Position numbers and translations under genes: made by a program. Under the pieces are notes generated by a model that was not told where the DNA came from, did no database searches, and worked only from the letters and a program-made list of their open reading frames with translations. Below are positions 1 to 10,000 of a DNA stretch of 64,000 bases, in pieces. How positions within the stretch are numbered: the stretch's first letter is position 1; each line of letters begins with the position of its first letter. This DNA is from Stenotrophomonas maltophilia D457 (GTDB lineage: Bacteria > Pseudomonadota > Gammaproteobacteria > Xanthomonadales > Xanthomonadaceae), in assembly GCF_000284595.1 (NCBI RefSeq), contig NC_017671.1:653001-717000 (forward strand), in the 5' to 3' direction.

Positions 1-843
1 GGTGCCCTGCGCCGACGCGTTGCCGGCGTTGTCGCGCGCCCGCACGCGGTAACGGTAGGTGGTCGATGCGGTCAGCCCGCCATCCACATAGCTGGCGCTG
101 GACGGCGAACCGACCAGGCTGCCGTTGCGGTACACGTCATAGCCAGCCAGGCCACTGCCACCGGTGTTGTCGGTGGACGGGCTCCAGCTGAGCGCGATGC
201 TGTTGGCGGTACGGGTGCCGACCGCCAGCCCGCCCGGCACGCTCGGTGCGGTGGTGTCGCCACCGGCGGCGTTGACGGTGATGGTGATGGTCGGGGTGCT
301 GGTGGTGGCGTTGTTGTTGTCGGTCGCGACCGCACGCAGGGTGTGGCTGCCGGCGCTGGCATTGGCCCAGCTGGCCGCATACGGCGCACCGGTGGCCACG
401 CCCAGCGAGCTGCCGTCGCGGAAGAACTCGACCTTGGCGACGCTGCCGTCCGGGTCACTGGCGGTAGCGGTCACGTTGACCGTGCTGCCGGCGCTGAAGG
501 TGGCGCCGTTGGCCGGCGAGGTCAGGCTGACCACCGGCGGCTGGTTGCTGCCGCTGCCATCGCAGGCACCAAGGTTGGTGTAGTAGGGCGCACCGGCCGG
601 ATGGTCCGGCGGCGCGTTCCAGATGTCCTGGTTCGCCCGATAGAGGACGCCTCCTTTCTGCAGGGTATCGCCGGCCCGGTAGATCCTGGCCTGGTCCCAC
701 TGGGCCACGCCGGCACAGCTGGCAGCCTGTGCCAGGCCGGGCAGGGCGGCGGTACCGGCGGCCAGGGCAAGCAGCCAGGCCAGGTGGCGGGGACGACAGC
801 TTCGGGTCGAACGTTCGGCACTGCGCACAATCGGGTCGTACAT
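1..843 (-). CDS. Secreted chitin-binding protein, probably a chitinase (N-terminal part)
   Basis: The gene starts at the ATG complementary to 841-843 and stays open for 281 codons to the window edge, so the C-terminal part is missing. The product has a signal peptide of about 40 residues ending in GLAQAA. Next comes a CBM5/12 (ChtBD3) module at roughly 41-95, with the CAGVAQWDQARIYRAGD and GVLYRAN aromatic pattern typical of chitin binding. A Big/PKD-like Ig domain follows at about 100-190, then a fibronectin type III domain at about 195-281. This order matches GH18 chitinases of Stenotrophomonas, which are type II secretion substrates, but the catalytic domain lies outside the window. A chitin-binding protein without a catalytic domain remains possible. 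Confidence 0.8.
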   Translation of the reverse strand, partial: MYDPIVRSAERSTRSCRPRHLAWLLALAAGTAALPGLAQAASCAGVAQWDQARIYRAGDTLQKGGVLYRANQDIWNAPPDHPAGAPYYTNLGACDGSGSNQPPVVSLTSPANGATFSAGSTVNVTATASDPDGSVAKVEFFRDGSSLGVATGAPYAASWANASAGSHTLRAVATDNNNATTSTPTITITVNAAGGDTTAPSVPGGLAVGTRTANSIALSWSPSTDNTGGSGLAGYDVYRNGSLVGSPSSASYVDGGLTASTTYRYRVRARDNAGNASAQGT

Positions 844-1107
844 GGGTAAGTCTCCGATCAAAGGGCGCGCGGGCCCCGATGGCGCCGCGCGTGACGCAGG
901 TCCGGGCGTCGCCCGGGAAGGCGACGGAGGGGGCGGACGGGGTACCTGGGGGGCCGGGGAGAGAGTCCGGCGCCCAGGTGGGGACAACGTTGTCATCAAT
1001 CGCGTGGTCAATCCGTGAGCAAGCGCATGGTTCCGGGATTCGGGCGGAGAGCGGCGCTGCGCGCGGTCGGCGGCCATCGGCGGAGCCCCCTCGTGGCTGG
1101 GGGCTTT

Positions 1108-1240
1108 CCGCGAAAAGCAGATTTCTGGGGTTGGCCGGGTGGGTGGGCTGCGCAGGGGACGCCGTGAATACGTCCCTGTAGGCTCGGGCGCGCCATCCAT
1201 GGCGCTTACGCCCCTGCGCAACCCACCCGCCCGGCCACGG
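1108..1240. repeat. Long cruciform repeat element, copy A
   Basis: Arms at 1133-1158 and 1211-1236 form a 26-bp inverted repeat with two mismatches that are G-U pairs in RNA. The enclosed core holds GACGCCGTGAATACGTCCCT followed by a small palindrome around GCCATCCATGGC. The same core recurs at 1420-1525, 26100-26216 and 26371-26496. The 823-bp gap 844-1666 contains this element, copy B, a SMAG palindrome at 1342-1365 and another palindrome at 1585-1602. I see no gene in it. Confidence 0.75.
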
Positions 1241-1341
1241 ACAGGTTCCTGCGCGGCCAGCCACGAAAGACAGAACAAAAAATCAAAAGCAAAAGCCGGT
1301 CGCTTCGCTCTTCAATGCCTGACTTCTGAGATTTCCCTGGT

Positions 1342-1365
1342 TGCCGGCCAGCGGCCGGCACTACC
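1342..1365 (-). repeat. SMAG-type palindrome
   Basis: TGCCGGCC-AGC-GGCCGGCA followed by CTAC; read on the minus strand it begins with GTAG, the hallmark of the SMAG family of S. maltophilia. Near-identical copies occur at 45163-45181, 45215-45237 and 58164-58186. Confidence 0.75.
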
Positions 1366-1419
1366 GCAGAGCATGCACGCATGGCGTGGATTTACCGCAG
1401 ATCGCGGAAATCTGTCGAA

Positions 1420-1525
1420 GGCGGGGTGGGTCCGGTGGCGGGGGTGTCCGCGGCATGGATGCCGCGGCCAAGCCCCCAGGGACGGGTTTACGGCGTCCCC
1501 CGCCACCGGCCCCCCCCCCGCCACC
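1420..1525 (-). repeat. Long cruciform repeat element, copy B (inverted)
   Basis: Arms at about 1428-1444 and 1497-1512 pair. The core, read on the minus strand, is GACGCCGTAAACCCGTCCCT followed by the GCATCCATGC palindrome, so it is copy A's core inverted. The 5' flank shares AGATCGCGGAAATCTG and GAAGGCGGGGTGGGTC with copy D at 26371-26496. A run of ten C residues sits at 1510-1519. Downstream, 1545-1605 carries an imperfect GCTGTT/GCCGTT hexamer tract and a GTGCCGGGC palindrome that also flank copies C and D. Confidence 0.7.
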
Positions 1526-1626
1526 CCACGGGAACCCCGCTTTTGCTTTGGCCGTTGCTGTTGCCGTTGCCCTGGCCTCGGCGGGTGCCGGGCGCCGCCC
1601 GGCCAGAGCCCTTCCCCCGCTTCCGG

Positions 1627-1632
1627 TACAAT
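1627..1632 (+). promoter_or_regulatory. Possible -10 element of purL
   Basis: TACAAT lies 35 bases before the purL start. No convincing -35 hexamer is visible at the usual spacing, so this rests on the single hexamer and its position. Confidence 0.3.
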
Positions 1633-1666
1633 GTCGGGCCCGTTTCCCAACTACGGTTCCCCGGAC

Positions 1667-4600
1667 ATGATGGTCCTCGAGGGCGCGCCCGCCCTGTCGC
1701 CGTTCCGCCGCGAACGTCTTGAATCCCGCCTGCAGTCCATCGCTCCCTCCCTGCGCATCAGCGGTGCCTGGCACGTCTATTTCGTGCAGCCCGAAGGCAG
1801 CGCCGCCCCCGACCTGACCACCCTGTGCCGCATCCTCGAAGCGGCGCCGCAGGCCGAAGCCGTGGCCGACGGCGCGGTCAGCCGCATCGTGGTGCCGCGC
1901 CTAGGCACGCTGTCGCCGTGGTCGAGCAAGGCCACCGAACTGGTCCGCGGTGCCGGCCAGCCGGTCAGCCGGGTCGAGCGTGGCCTGCGCATCGACGTGC
2001 AGGGCTGGCCGGCCGATGCCGCCGCCCAGCAGGCGCTGGTCAAGGCGCTGCACGACCCGATGACGCAGTCGGTGCTGGAGACCGTGGAACAGGGCCAGGC
2101 GCTGTTCTCGGCACCGGCCCGGGGTGAACTGGAGCGCGTGCCGGTGGACCAGCTGGAGGCCGCCAACCAGCGCCTCGGCCTGGCCATGGCCCAGGACGAG
2201 ATCGACTACCTGCGCGAGCGTTTCACTGCGCTGGGCCGGTCGCCGTCGGACGTGGAACTGATGATGTTCGCGCAGGCCAATTCCGAGCACTGCCGCCACA
2301 AGATCTTCAACGCCAGCTGGACCATCGACGGCCAGGAGCAGGACCGCTCGCTGTTCCGGATGATCAAGAACACCCACCAGCAGACTCCGCAGCACACGCT
2401 CAGCGCGTACAGCGACAATGCCGCGGTGATCGAAGGCCATCCGGCCTCGCGCTATCGCCCCGATCCGGCCAGTGGCGAATACCGCCGCGAGCCGCAGGTG
2501 CCCAGCGCGTTCCAGATCAAGGTGGAAACGCACAACCATCCGACCGCGATCGCGCCGTTCCCGGGTGCCTCGACCGGTGCCGGTGGCGAGATCCGCGACG
2601 AGGGCGCGACCGGCCGTGGCGGCAAGCCGAAGGCGGGCCTGACCGGCTTCTCGGTCTCGCACCTGCGCATCCCCGAGCTGCCGCAGCCGTGGGAAGCGCC
2701 GCGCGCGCTGAACCCGCGCATGGCGCCGGCGCTGGAAATCATGACCGACGGCCCGCTCGGCGGCGCCGCGTTCAACAACGAATTCGGCCGCCCGAACCTG
2801 CTCGGCTACTTCCGCAGCTTCGAGCTGCCCGAAGGCGCCGATCTGGTGCGTGCGTACGACAAGCCGATCATGCTGGCCGGCGGCCTCGGCGCGATTGATC
2901 GCGTGCAGGTCGACAAGATCCCGCTGCAGGCCGGTGATGCGGTCATCGTGCTCGGCGGGCCGGCGATGCTGATCGGCCTGGGCGGTGGCGCCGCCAGTTC
3001 GGTGGCCTCCGGCGAGAGCGCCGAGGACCTGGACTTTGCCAGCGTGCAGCGCGACAACCCGGAAATGGAGCGCCGCTGCCAGGAGGTCATCGACCGCTGC
3101 GTGGCGATGGGCGCCAACAACCCGATCAAGTTCTTCCACGACGTCGGTGCCGGTGGCCTGTCCAATGCCATCCCCGAACTGCTGCACGACTCCAAGGTCG
3201 GCGGTGCCATCGACCTGGGCAAGGTGCCCACCGATGATCCGTCGCTGTCGCCGATGCAGCTGTGGTGCAACGAGTCGCAGGAGCGCTACGTGCTGGGCGT
3301 GGCCCGGGAGCGCCTGGCCGAGTTCGCCGCGCTGTGCGCCCGCGAGCGCTGCCCGTTCGCTGCCGTTGGCGTGGCCACCGCCGAGGAGCACCTGGTGGTG
3401 GCCTACGGTGCCGTGCCGGGCCACACCCCGGCCGATGCGCCGATCGACCTGCCGATGGACGTGCTGTTCGGCAAGCCGCCGAAGATGCACCGCGACACCG
3501 CGCACCCGCCGGCGCCGCGCTGGCCGGCGCTGAAGACCGGCGGCCTGGACCTGCAGGAAGCCGGCCTGCGCGTACTCGCGCACCCGACCGTCGCCTCGAA
3601 GAACTTCCTGGTCACCATCGGTGACCGCAGCGTCGGTGGCCTGACCGCGCGTGAGCAGATGGTCGGCCCGTGGCAGCTGCCGGTGGCCGACGTGGCGATC
3701 ACCCTGGCCGACTTCGATGGCGTGGCCGGCGAAGCGATGTCGATCGGCGAGCGCACCCCGCTGGCCCTGCTCGACGCCGCTGCGTCGGCACGCATGGCGG
3801 TGGGCGAAGCGCTGACCAACCTGTGTGCGGCCCCGGTCGATGCGCTGGATGAAATCAAGCTGTCGGCGAACTGGATGGCCGCGGCCGGCCATCCGGGCGA
3901 AGACGCACTGCTGTACGACGCGGTGAAGGCGGTGGGCATGGAACTGTGCCCGCAGCTGGACATCAGCATCCCGGTGGGCAAGGACTCGCTGTCGATGCAG
4001 GCGCAGTGGCACGACCAGGGCGAAGCACACAAGAGCGTGTCGCCGGTGTCGCTGGTGATCTCGGCGTTCGCGCCGGTCGCCGACGTGCGCAAGCAGCTGA
4101 CCCCGCTGCTCGACCGCGACGTGGACAGCGAGCTGTGGCTGATCGGCCTGGGTGCCGGCAAGCAGCGCCTGGGCGGTTCGATCCTGGCCCAGGTGCACGC
4201 CGACCATGGCGATCTGCCGGCCTTCGCCGGTGCCGCTCCGGACCTGGACGATCCGCAGCGCCTGCGTGGCTTCTTCGAGCTGATCCGCGATGCGCGCCAG
4301 TCCGGCCTGCTGCTGGCCTACCACGACCGTAGCGACGGTGGTGCCTTCGCCGCGCTGTGCGAAATGGCCTTCACTTCGCGCCTTGGCCTGGACATCACGC
4401 TCGATGCCTGGGGCGATGATCCGTTCCGCAGCCTGTTCAACGAAGAACTGGGTGCGGTGGTGCAGATCGCGCGCGAAGACCGCGCTGCGTTCGCCGACCT
4501 GGTCGAACGCCACGCACTGACCGAATGCGCACAGCGCATCGCCAAGCCGACCACCGCGCCGGTGGTGCGCGTGTCGCTGGGTGGCGAGAACCTGGCCGAA

Positions 4601-5551
4601 TGGCGTTGGGACGCACTGTTCGACGCCTGGTGGTCGGTCACCCACGCGATGCAGAAGCGCCGCGACAACCCGGCCAACGCCGATGCCGAGCGCGAGGTCG
4701 CCCGTGCCTTCAACGCACCGGGCCTGAAGCCCAAGCTCAGCTTCGACCTGAACGAGGATGTGGCGGCACCGTTCATCAGCACCGGTGCGCGTCCGCGCGT
4801 GGCGGTGCTGCGCGAGCAGGGCGTCAACGGCCAGATCGAAATGGCCAACGCCTTCGAACGTGCCGGCTTCCGCGCCTTCGACGTGCACATGAGCGACCTG
4901 ATCGAAGGCCGCGTGGCGCTGCAGGATTTCACCGGCCTGGTCGCCTGCGGCGGCTTCAGCTACGGCGATGTGCTCGGTGCCGGCCGTGGCTGGGCCACCT
5001 CGATCCTGGAGCGCAGTGCGCTGCGTGATGCCTTCGCCGCGTTCTTCGCGCGCGAAGACAGCTTCGCGCTGGGCGTGTGCAACGGCTGCCAGATGATGAG
5101 CCAGCTCAAGAACATCATCCCCGGTGCCGGACACTGGCCGCAGTTCCGCCGCAATGCCAGCGAGCAGTTCGAAGCCCGCACCGCGCTGCTGGAAGTGGTG
5201 GAATCGCCGTCGATCCTGCTGCGTGGCATGGCCGGCTCGCGCCTGCCGGTAGCGGTGGCGCACGGCGAAGGCCAGGCCGTGTTCGACAACGCCGTCGACC
5301 AGGCTGCCGCCCGCGTCTCGCTGCGCTACATCGATGGCCATGGCAACGTCGCCAGCCAGTACCCGCTGAACCCGAACGGTTCGCCGGACGGCATCACCGG
5401 CCTGACCAGCACCGACGGCCGCGTCACCATCATGATGCCGCACCCGGAGCGCACCCCGCGCGCGCTCAACCTGAGCTGGGCACCGGCTGAATGGCAGGGT
5501 GATTCGCCGTGGATGCGCATGTTCCGCAACGCGCGGGTGTGGTGCGGCTGA
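1667..5551 (+). CDS. purL: Phosphoribosylformylglycinamidine synthase PurL
   Basis: Catalyses the ATP- and glutamine-dependent conversion of FGAR to FGAM, the fourth step of purine biosynthesis, in the cytoplasm. The 1294-residue length matches the large single-chain PurL of gammaproteobacteria (E. coli about 1295). Visible parts are the N-terminal PurS-like domain, the central synthase with the [12 protein letters not shown] loop near residue 320, two AIRS-like halves, and a C-terminal class I glutaminase with nucleophile Cys1138 in [10 protein letters not shown] and the HPERT histidine/glutamate motif. Two adjacent ATGs (1667, 1670) are both plausible starts. The reading frame is open upstream to 1139, but that part has no PurL similarity and crosses repeat DNA. 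It appears monocistronic, with a terminator just downstream. Confidence 0.97.
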   Translation: MMVLEGAPALSPFRRERLESRLQSIAPSLRISGAWHVYFVQPEGSAAPDLTTLCRILEAAPQAEAVADGAVSRIVVPRLGTLSPWSSKATELVRGAGQPVSRVERGLRIDVQGWPADAAAQQALVKALHDPMTQSVLETVEQGQALFSAPARGELERVPVDQLEAANQRLGLAMAQDEIDYLRERFTALGRSPSDVELMMFAQANSEHCRHKIFNASWTIDGQEQDRSLFRMIKNTHQQTPQHTLSAYSDNAAVIEGHPASRYRPDPASGEYRREPQVPSAFQIKVETHNHPTAIAPFPGASTGAGGEIRDEGATGRGGKPKAGLTGFSVSHLRIPELPQPWEAPRALNPRMAPALEIMTDGPLGGAAFNNEFGRPNLLGYFRSFELPEGADLVRAYDKPIMLAGGLGAIDRVQVDKIPLQAGDAVIVLGGPAMLIGLGGGAASSVASGESAEDLDFASVQRDNPEMERRCQEVIDRCVAMGANNPIKFFHDVGAGGLSNAIPELLHDSKVGGAIDLGKVPTDDPSLSPMQLWCNESQERYVLGVARERLAEFAALCARERCPFAAVGVATAEEHLVVAYGAVPGHTPADAPIDLPMDVLFGKPPKMHRDTAHPPAPRWPALKTGGLDLQEAGLRVLAHPTVASKNFLVTIGDRSVGGLTAREQMVGPWQLPVADVAITLADFDGVAGEAMSIGERTPLALLDAAASARMAVGEALTNLCAAPVDALDEIKLSANWMAAAGHPGEDALLYDAVKAVGMELCPQLDISIPVGKDSLSMQAQWHDQGEAHKSVSPVSLVISAFAPVADVRKQLTPLLDRDVDSELWLIGLGAGKQRLGGSILAQVHADHGDLPAFAGAAPDLDDPQRLRGFFELIRDARQSGLLLAYHDRSDGGAFAALCEMAFTSRLGLDITLDAWGDDPFRSLFNEELGAVVQIAREDRAAFADLVERHALTECAQRIAKPTTAPVVRVSLGGENLAEWRWDALFDAWWSVTHAMQKRRDNPANADAEREVARAFNAPGLKPKLSFDLNEDVAAPFISTGARPRVAVLREQGVNGQIEMANAFERAGFRAFDVHMSDLIEGRVALQDFTGLVACGGFSYGDVLGAGRGWATSILERSALRDAFAAFFAREDSFALGVCNGCQMMSQLKNIIPGAGHWPQFRRNASEQFEARTALLEVVESPSILLRGMAGSRLPVAVAHGEGQAVFDNAVDQAAARVSLRYIDGHGNVASQYPLNPNGSPDGITGLTSTDGRVTIMMPHPERTPRALNLSWAPAEWQGDSPWMRMFRNARVWCG

Positions 5552-5590
5552 TCGCATCGTTCCGCGCAGGCCGCAATGCCACCGCGTATG

Positions 5591-5623
5591 GAAAAACCCG
5601 CCGCTTTGTCGGCGGGTTTTTCT
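5591..5623 (+). terminator. Rho-independent terminator of purL
   Basis: Stem AAAAACCCGCC / GGCGGGTTTTT with loop GCTTTGTC, ending in a T-rich tract, 40 bases after the purL stop codon. Confidence 0.9.
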
Positions 5624-5991
5624 TTGTGTGCGTGAAATTGCTGATCTGGCCGCTAGTTACATCCGTTTTTCATGCGCCAGCAGTTCGTCACGTATGTCTA
5701 ACAAAATGCCTTTATAAACACGTGAAATAGTGAACTGCTTCACGGCAATAGGATTTGTCGTGTCAAAGTCTTGACGATCTGCAAAGTTGCCGTTAACACT
5801 TGAACCCCGTTTCAGAATCATTCATTTCGCAGTAACCGGTTGGCGCACGCGCTCGGTTTTCTGTCGCTGCGCGCCGTTCGGCAATACCCCGCAGTAAATC
5901 ACGCGAATAAACGCCCCCAGGGGACGTTGGGCCGGAAAGCCCAGCGGTGGCGTTGCTTTGCCCAAAACCAGTCCAATCAGGAGCCGTACCG
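5624..5991 (+). promoter_or_regulatory. AT-richer leader region of the trimeric autotransporter
   Basis: These 368 bases hold no gene and are visibly AT-richer than the surroundings up to about 5830. A possible promoter is TTGACG (5771-5776), a 17-base spacer and TAACAC (5794-5799); the -10 is poor. The spacing would leave a leader of about 185 bases. A purine-rich AATCAGGAG precedes the ATG at 5992. Confidence 0.35.
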
Positions 5992-7086
5992 ATGAATCGG
6001 ATTTATCGCAAGGTCTGGAACAAAGCACTGGGTCAGTTGGTGGTGGCCTCGGAACTGGCCTCCTCCGACAGCAGCAGTGGCGGGGTCGTCGACCAGCGCC
6101 GCGATGCGACACAGGCCACGCCCGCACTGCTGGCGGTGGCACTGGGCCTGGTATTGGGGTTGGGCATGAGCGGCAGCGCGACGGCACAGTCGGTGCAGAT
6201 CGGCGGCAGCGCCACCTGCGTTGCATTCAGCGGCAAGCTGCTGGAAAAGTGCCTGATCGAAGGCTCGGCCACGGCCAAGGGCAGCAACGCGGTGGCGATC
6301 GGCAGCAACAGCAATGCCAGCGCCGCCAACAGCGTGGCGCTGGGCGCTGGCTCCAAGGCCACGCGGGCCAATACCGTGTCCATCGGCGATGCCGGCAAGG
6401 AGCGGCAGATCACCAACGTGGCTGCTGGCACGCAGGGCACCGATGCGGTGAACAAGGCGCAGCTGGACGCGCAGGCGCGCGCCACGCAGGCCGCGCTGGC
6501 TGATGTCGCCGCCGATGGAAACCGCTATTTCAAGGCCGACGGCGCAGGCGATGACAGCGACGCGGCGAAGATCGAGGGGCAGGGCGCAGTCGCGGCCGGC
6601 GCCGGTGCACAGGCGCTGGCCAACGCCACCACCGCCATCGGAACCCAGGCCATTGCCGCCGGTCTCGGCGCCAGTGCCTTCGGCCAGGGCGCCCTGGCCA
6701 TCGGCGATGCCAGCGTGGTGGTCGGGCAGAGCGCGGCCGCGTTCGGGCTTGGCGATACAGCCGTCGGCGCCAGCGCGTACGCAGCCAGCGAGAACGGCGC
6801 GGCCACCGCACTCGGTGCGTTGTCCGAAGCCACTGCCGATGGCGCGACGGCCGTCGGCGGTGGTGCCGTGGCGATGGCCCGGGCAGCACCGCACTGGGCC
6901 GCGGCGCCACTGCCGCCAATGAAGCATCGATCGCGGTGGGGGCGTTCAGCACTGCCGTGGGTGAGTACAGCACCGCGCTGGGGTCCAACTCGGCGGCGGT
7001 CGCCACCGGCAGCGTGGCGCTGGGCGCCGGCTCGCTGGCCGACCGTGTCGACACCGTGTCGGTCGGCGCCGCCGAATACGGCCTGA
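5992..7086 (+). CDS. Trimeric autotransporter adhesin, N-terminal fragment (frameshifted)
   Basis: First part of a YadA-type (type Vc) surface adhesin. The ATG at 5992 opens an extended signal peptide region: [20 protein letters not shown] is the classic ESPR start. A hydrophobic core follows and a cleavage site lies after SATAQ near residue 66. Left-handed YadA head repeats ([18 protein letters not shown]) and a first neck motif ending DAVNKAQLD follow. Around residue 296 (base 6880) the repeat pattern stops and the frame continues as non-homologous Arg/Pro/Trp-rich sequence to a stop at 7086. The repeat pattern resumes in the next frame, so this is one gene broken by a missing base. Only the signal and part of the head would be made from this frame. 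Confidence 0.8.
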   Translation: MNRIYRKVWNKALGQLVVASELASSDSSSGGVVDQRRDATQATPALLAVALGLVLGLGMSGSATAQSVQIGGSATCVAFSGKLLEKCLIEGSATAKGSNAVAIGSNSNASAANSVALGAGSKATRANTVSIGDAGKERQITNVAAGTQGTDAVNKAQLDAQARATQAALADVAADGNRYFKADGAGDDSDAAKIEGQGAVAAGAGAQALANATTAIGTQAIAAGLGASAFGQGALAIGDASVVVGQSAAAFGLGDTAVGASAYAASENGAATALGALSEATADGATAVGGGAVAMARAAPHWAAAPLPPMKHRSRWGRSALPWVSTAPRWGPTRRRSPPAAWRWAPARWPTVSTPCRSAPPNTA

Positions 7087-10000
7087 CCCGGCAGATCACC
7101 AGCGTCGCGGCGGGCACCGAAGACACCGACGCGGTCAACGTCGGCCAGTTGAAGGGCGTCGCCGCCGTGGCCGATGCCACCGCCAAGCGTTTCCAGGCCA
7201 CGGGCAGCAGCAACAGTGATGCGGGTGCATTGGCCGAGGGCGACGAGGCGCTGGCGGCTGGCGAGGCGGCCAACGCCATCGGCAACGGCACCACCGCCGT
7301 GGGCGCGGGCGCCAATGCCGTCGCGCAGAACGCCACCGCCGTTGGCAACAACGCGCTGGCCTCGGGCCAGAACAGTGCCGCGTTCGGCAACAACGCGCAG
7401 GCCAACGGCCCAGGCAGTGTCGCCGTCGGTGGTGCTGCGGTGGATGCCGATGGCAATCCGCTGATCACCAGTGGCGGCGTGCCGGTGGAAACCGGCGCCA
7501 CCAGTGCCGGTGTCGGGGGTACTGCGACGGGTGCGAGTGCCGAGGCCGGTGGTTTCGCCGCGTCGGCCTATGGCGTTGGCGCATATGCCGCCGGCGCGCA
7601 GTCGTCCGCGTTCGGTGCGGTTGCCAATGCCATCGGTGATTACTCCACCGCGCTGGGTACGCAGAGCAATGCCACCGGCACCAGCAGCGTGGCCATCGGC
7701 GGCCCGGCCGATCTGATTCCAGGCCTGGGCTTCTTCGTGCAGACCCAGGCCAGCGGCGAAGCGTCGACCGCCGTCGGCGCCGGCGCCATCGCCAGCGGTG
7801 ATCGCGCGGTGGCCAACGGCAGCCTGACCGAAGCGTCCGGCGCCGAAGCGACTGCGGTCGGCTACTTCGCCTACGCACCGGGCGAGAACGCCAGCGCGCT
7901 CGGCGCGCAGACCTGGGCCAGCGGCGCGCAGAGCACCGCCGTGGGCTACTACGCCACCGCACGCGGTGCCAACAGCGTTGCGCTCGGCGCCAACTCCGAA
8001 GCGGTGCGTGCCAACAGCGTAGCCGTGGGCAGTGCCGGCAACGAACGGCAGATCACCAGCGTCGCCGCGGGCAGTGAAGCCACCGATGCAGTGAACAAGG
8101 CGCAGCTCGACGCGGTGGCCAGCACCGCCGACAGCACAGCGCGCTTCTTCCAGGCCCAGCCGGAAGCAGGCAGCGATGCGGGTGCATTGGCCGAGGGCGA
8201 AGGTGCGGTTGCGGCGGGTTCGTCGAGCAATGCGATCGGCGCCGGCGCGGTTGCACAGGGCGCAGCAGCCTCGGCCATCGGTGACGACGCCGTGGCGGTG
8301 GGTCGCAACAGCAACGCCACCGGCAATGGCGGTGTTGCCATCGGTGGCCTCGGCCAGGCCTACGACGAGTACAACCAGCCGATCATCGGTGCCGACGGTA
8401 CGGCACAGCAGGTCGGCACCACTGCCGTCGCCGACGCCACAGCGGTCGGCAGTGGTGCGCAGGCGACCGGTGCTGCCAGCAGTGCGTTCGGCAACGCCGC
8501 CAGGGCCAGCGGAGACAACAGCTTCGCGGCCGGCGGCAAGTCGCGTGCGACCGGCAGCTACGCGGTTGCGGTTGGCGACAGCGCCTTCGCCAGCAGTGAC
8601 GACAGCACCGCCGTCGGTGGCTACAGCTGGGCTACCGCAAGCGGGGCGAGTGCGTTCGGTTCCGGCGCCTGGGCAACGGCCACCAATGCCTCGGCATTTG
8701 GCAACGCGGCCTGGGCCAGTGGCAGTGGTGCGACCTCCATCGGTTACAACAGCTGGGCCAACGGCACCAGCTCCACCGCCGTCGGTCGCGGCGCATTCGG
8801 TTATGGCGACAACAGCGTGGCGCTGGGCTTCCAGGCGCTGGGCAACAGCCTCAACAGCATCGCCATCGGCACCAACACGGTGGCCGGTGGTGAAAGCGCG
8901 ATCGCACTCGGTGCCGGCAGCAACGCCAGCGCCAGCAACGCCGTCGCACTGGGCGCCGGCTCGGTCGCCAACCGCGCCCGCAGCGTTTCGGTCGGCAGCA
9001 CCGGCAACGAACGCCAGGTGACCAACGTCGCCGCCGGTACCCAGGCCACCGACGCGGTGAACAAGGCGCAGCTGGATGCCGTGGCGGGCGCGGCAGCCAC
9101 CACCAGCCGCTTCTTCCAGGCCAGCGGCAACGGCGGTGATGTGGCCGGTGCACTGGTGGACGGTGACAACGCGCTGGCCGCCGGTGATGCGGCCAACGCC
9201 ATCGGCAACGGGGCCACCGCACTCGGCAGTGGCGCCAACGCGCTGGCCAGCAATGCGCAGGCACTGGGCGTCAACGCCCTGGCCAGCGCCGCCAACGCCA
9301 GCGCGGTCGGTGCAAATGCACAGGCGACCGCTGAATACGCAACCGCGCAGGGTGCGGAAAGCGAGGCCAGTGGCGAGCAGAGTGCGGCGTTCGGTGCGGC
9401 CAGCATCGCCAGCGGTGCTGGCAGCACCGCGACCGGCGTGCTGTCCGAAGCCTCCGGCGAGGAGGCGGTGGCAGTGGGGTACTTCAGCAATGCCAGTGGC
9501 AGCGGCGCCACCGCGGTCGGCAGCGAGAGTGTCGCCAGTGGCACCGCGTCGGCAGCGTTCGGCATCGGTGCCGAGGCGACCGGCGGCTACAGCACCGCCA
9601 TCGGTGGCTATGCACAGGCCTCGGCCTTCAATGCCACGGCCTTCGGCAACTTCGCCAATGCCTCCGGCTCCAACAGCGTGGCGCTGGGCGGTGATTCGGA
9701 AGCCTCCGGTGCCTACAGCACCGCCACTGGCCAGGGCAGCCTGGCCACCGGCACCAACAGCGTCGCCGTCGGCGGATCGCTGTTCGGCGTGCTGGCCACC
9801 GAAGCATCGGGCAACTACTCCACCGCCGTCGGTGGCGGCGCCTGGTCCGGTGGCATCAACAGCACCGCGCTGGGCAACGCCGCCGAATCGCGCGCTGCCA
9901 ACAGCGTGGCGCTGGGTGCCGATTCGATCGCCGACCGCGACAACACCGTGTCGGTCGGCGGCGGTGGCAACACCCGCCAGATCACCAACGTGGCTGATGG

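Noticed and set aside
1510-1519. Poly-C tract as a phase-variation tract for purL
   Set aside because: It lies in the arm of a repeat hairpin more than 100 bases before an essential biosynthetic gene and outside any coding frame, so there is no plausible switch.
1901-5557. A 1218-codon open frame on the minus strand opposite purL
   Set aside because: Typical high-GC antisense shadow. The plus strand encodes a complete, highly conserved PurL.
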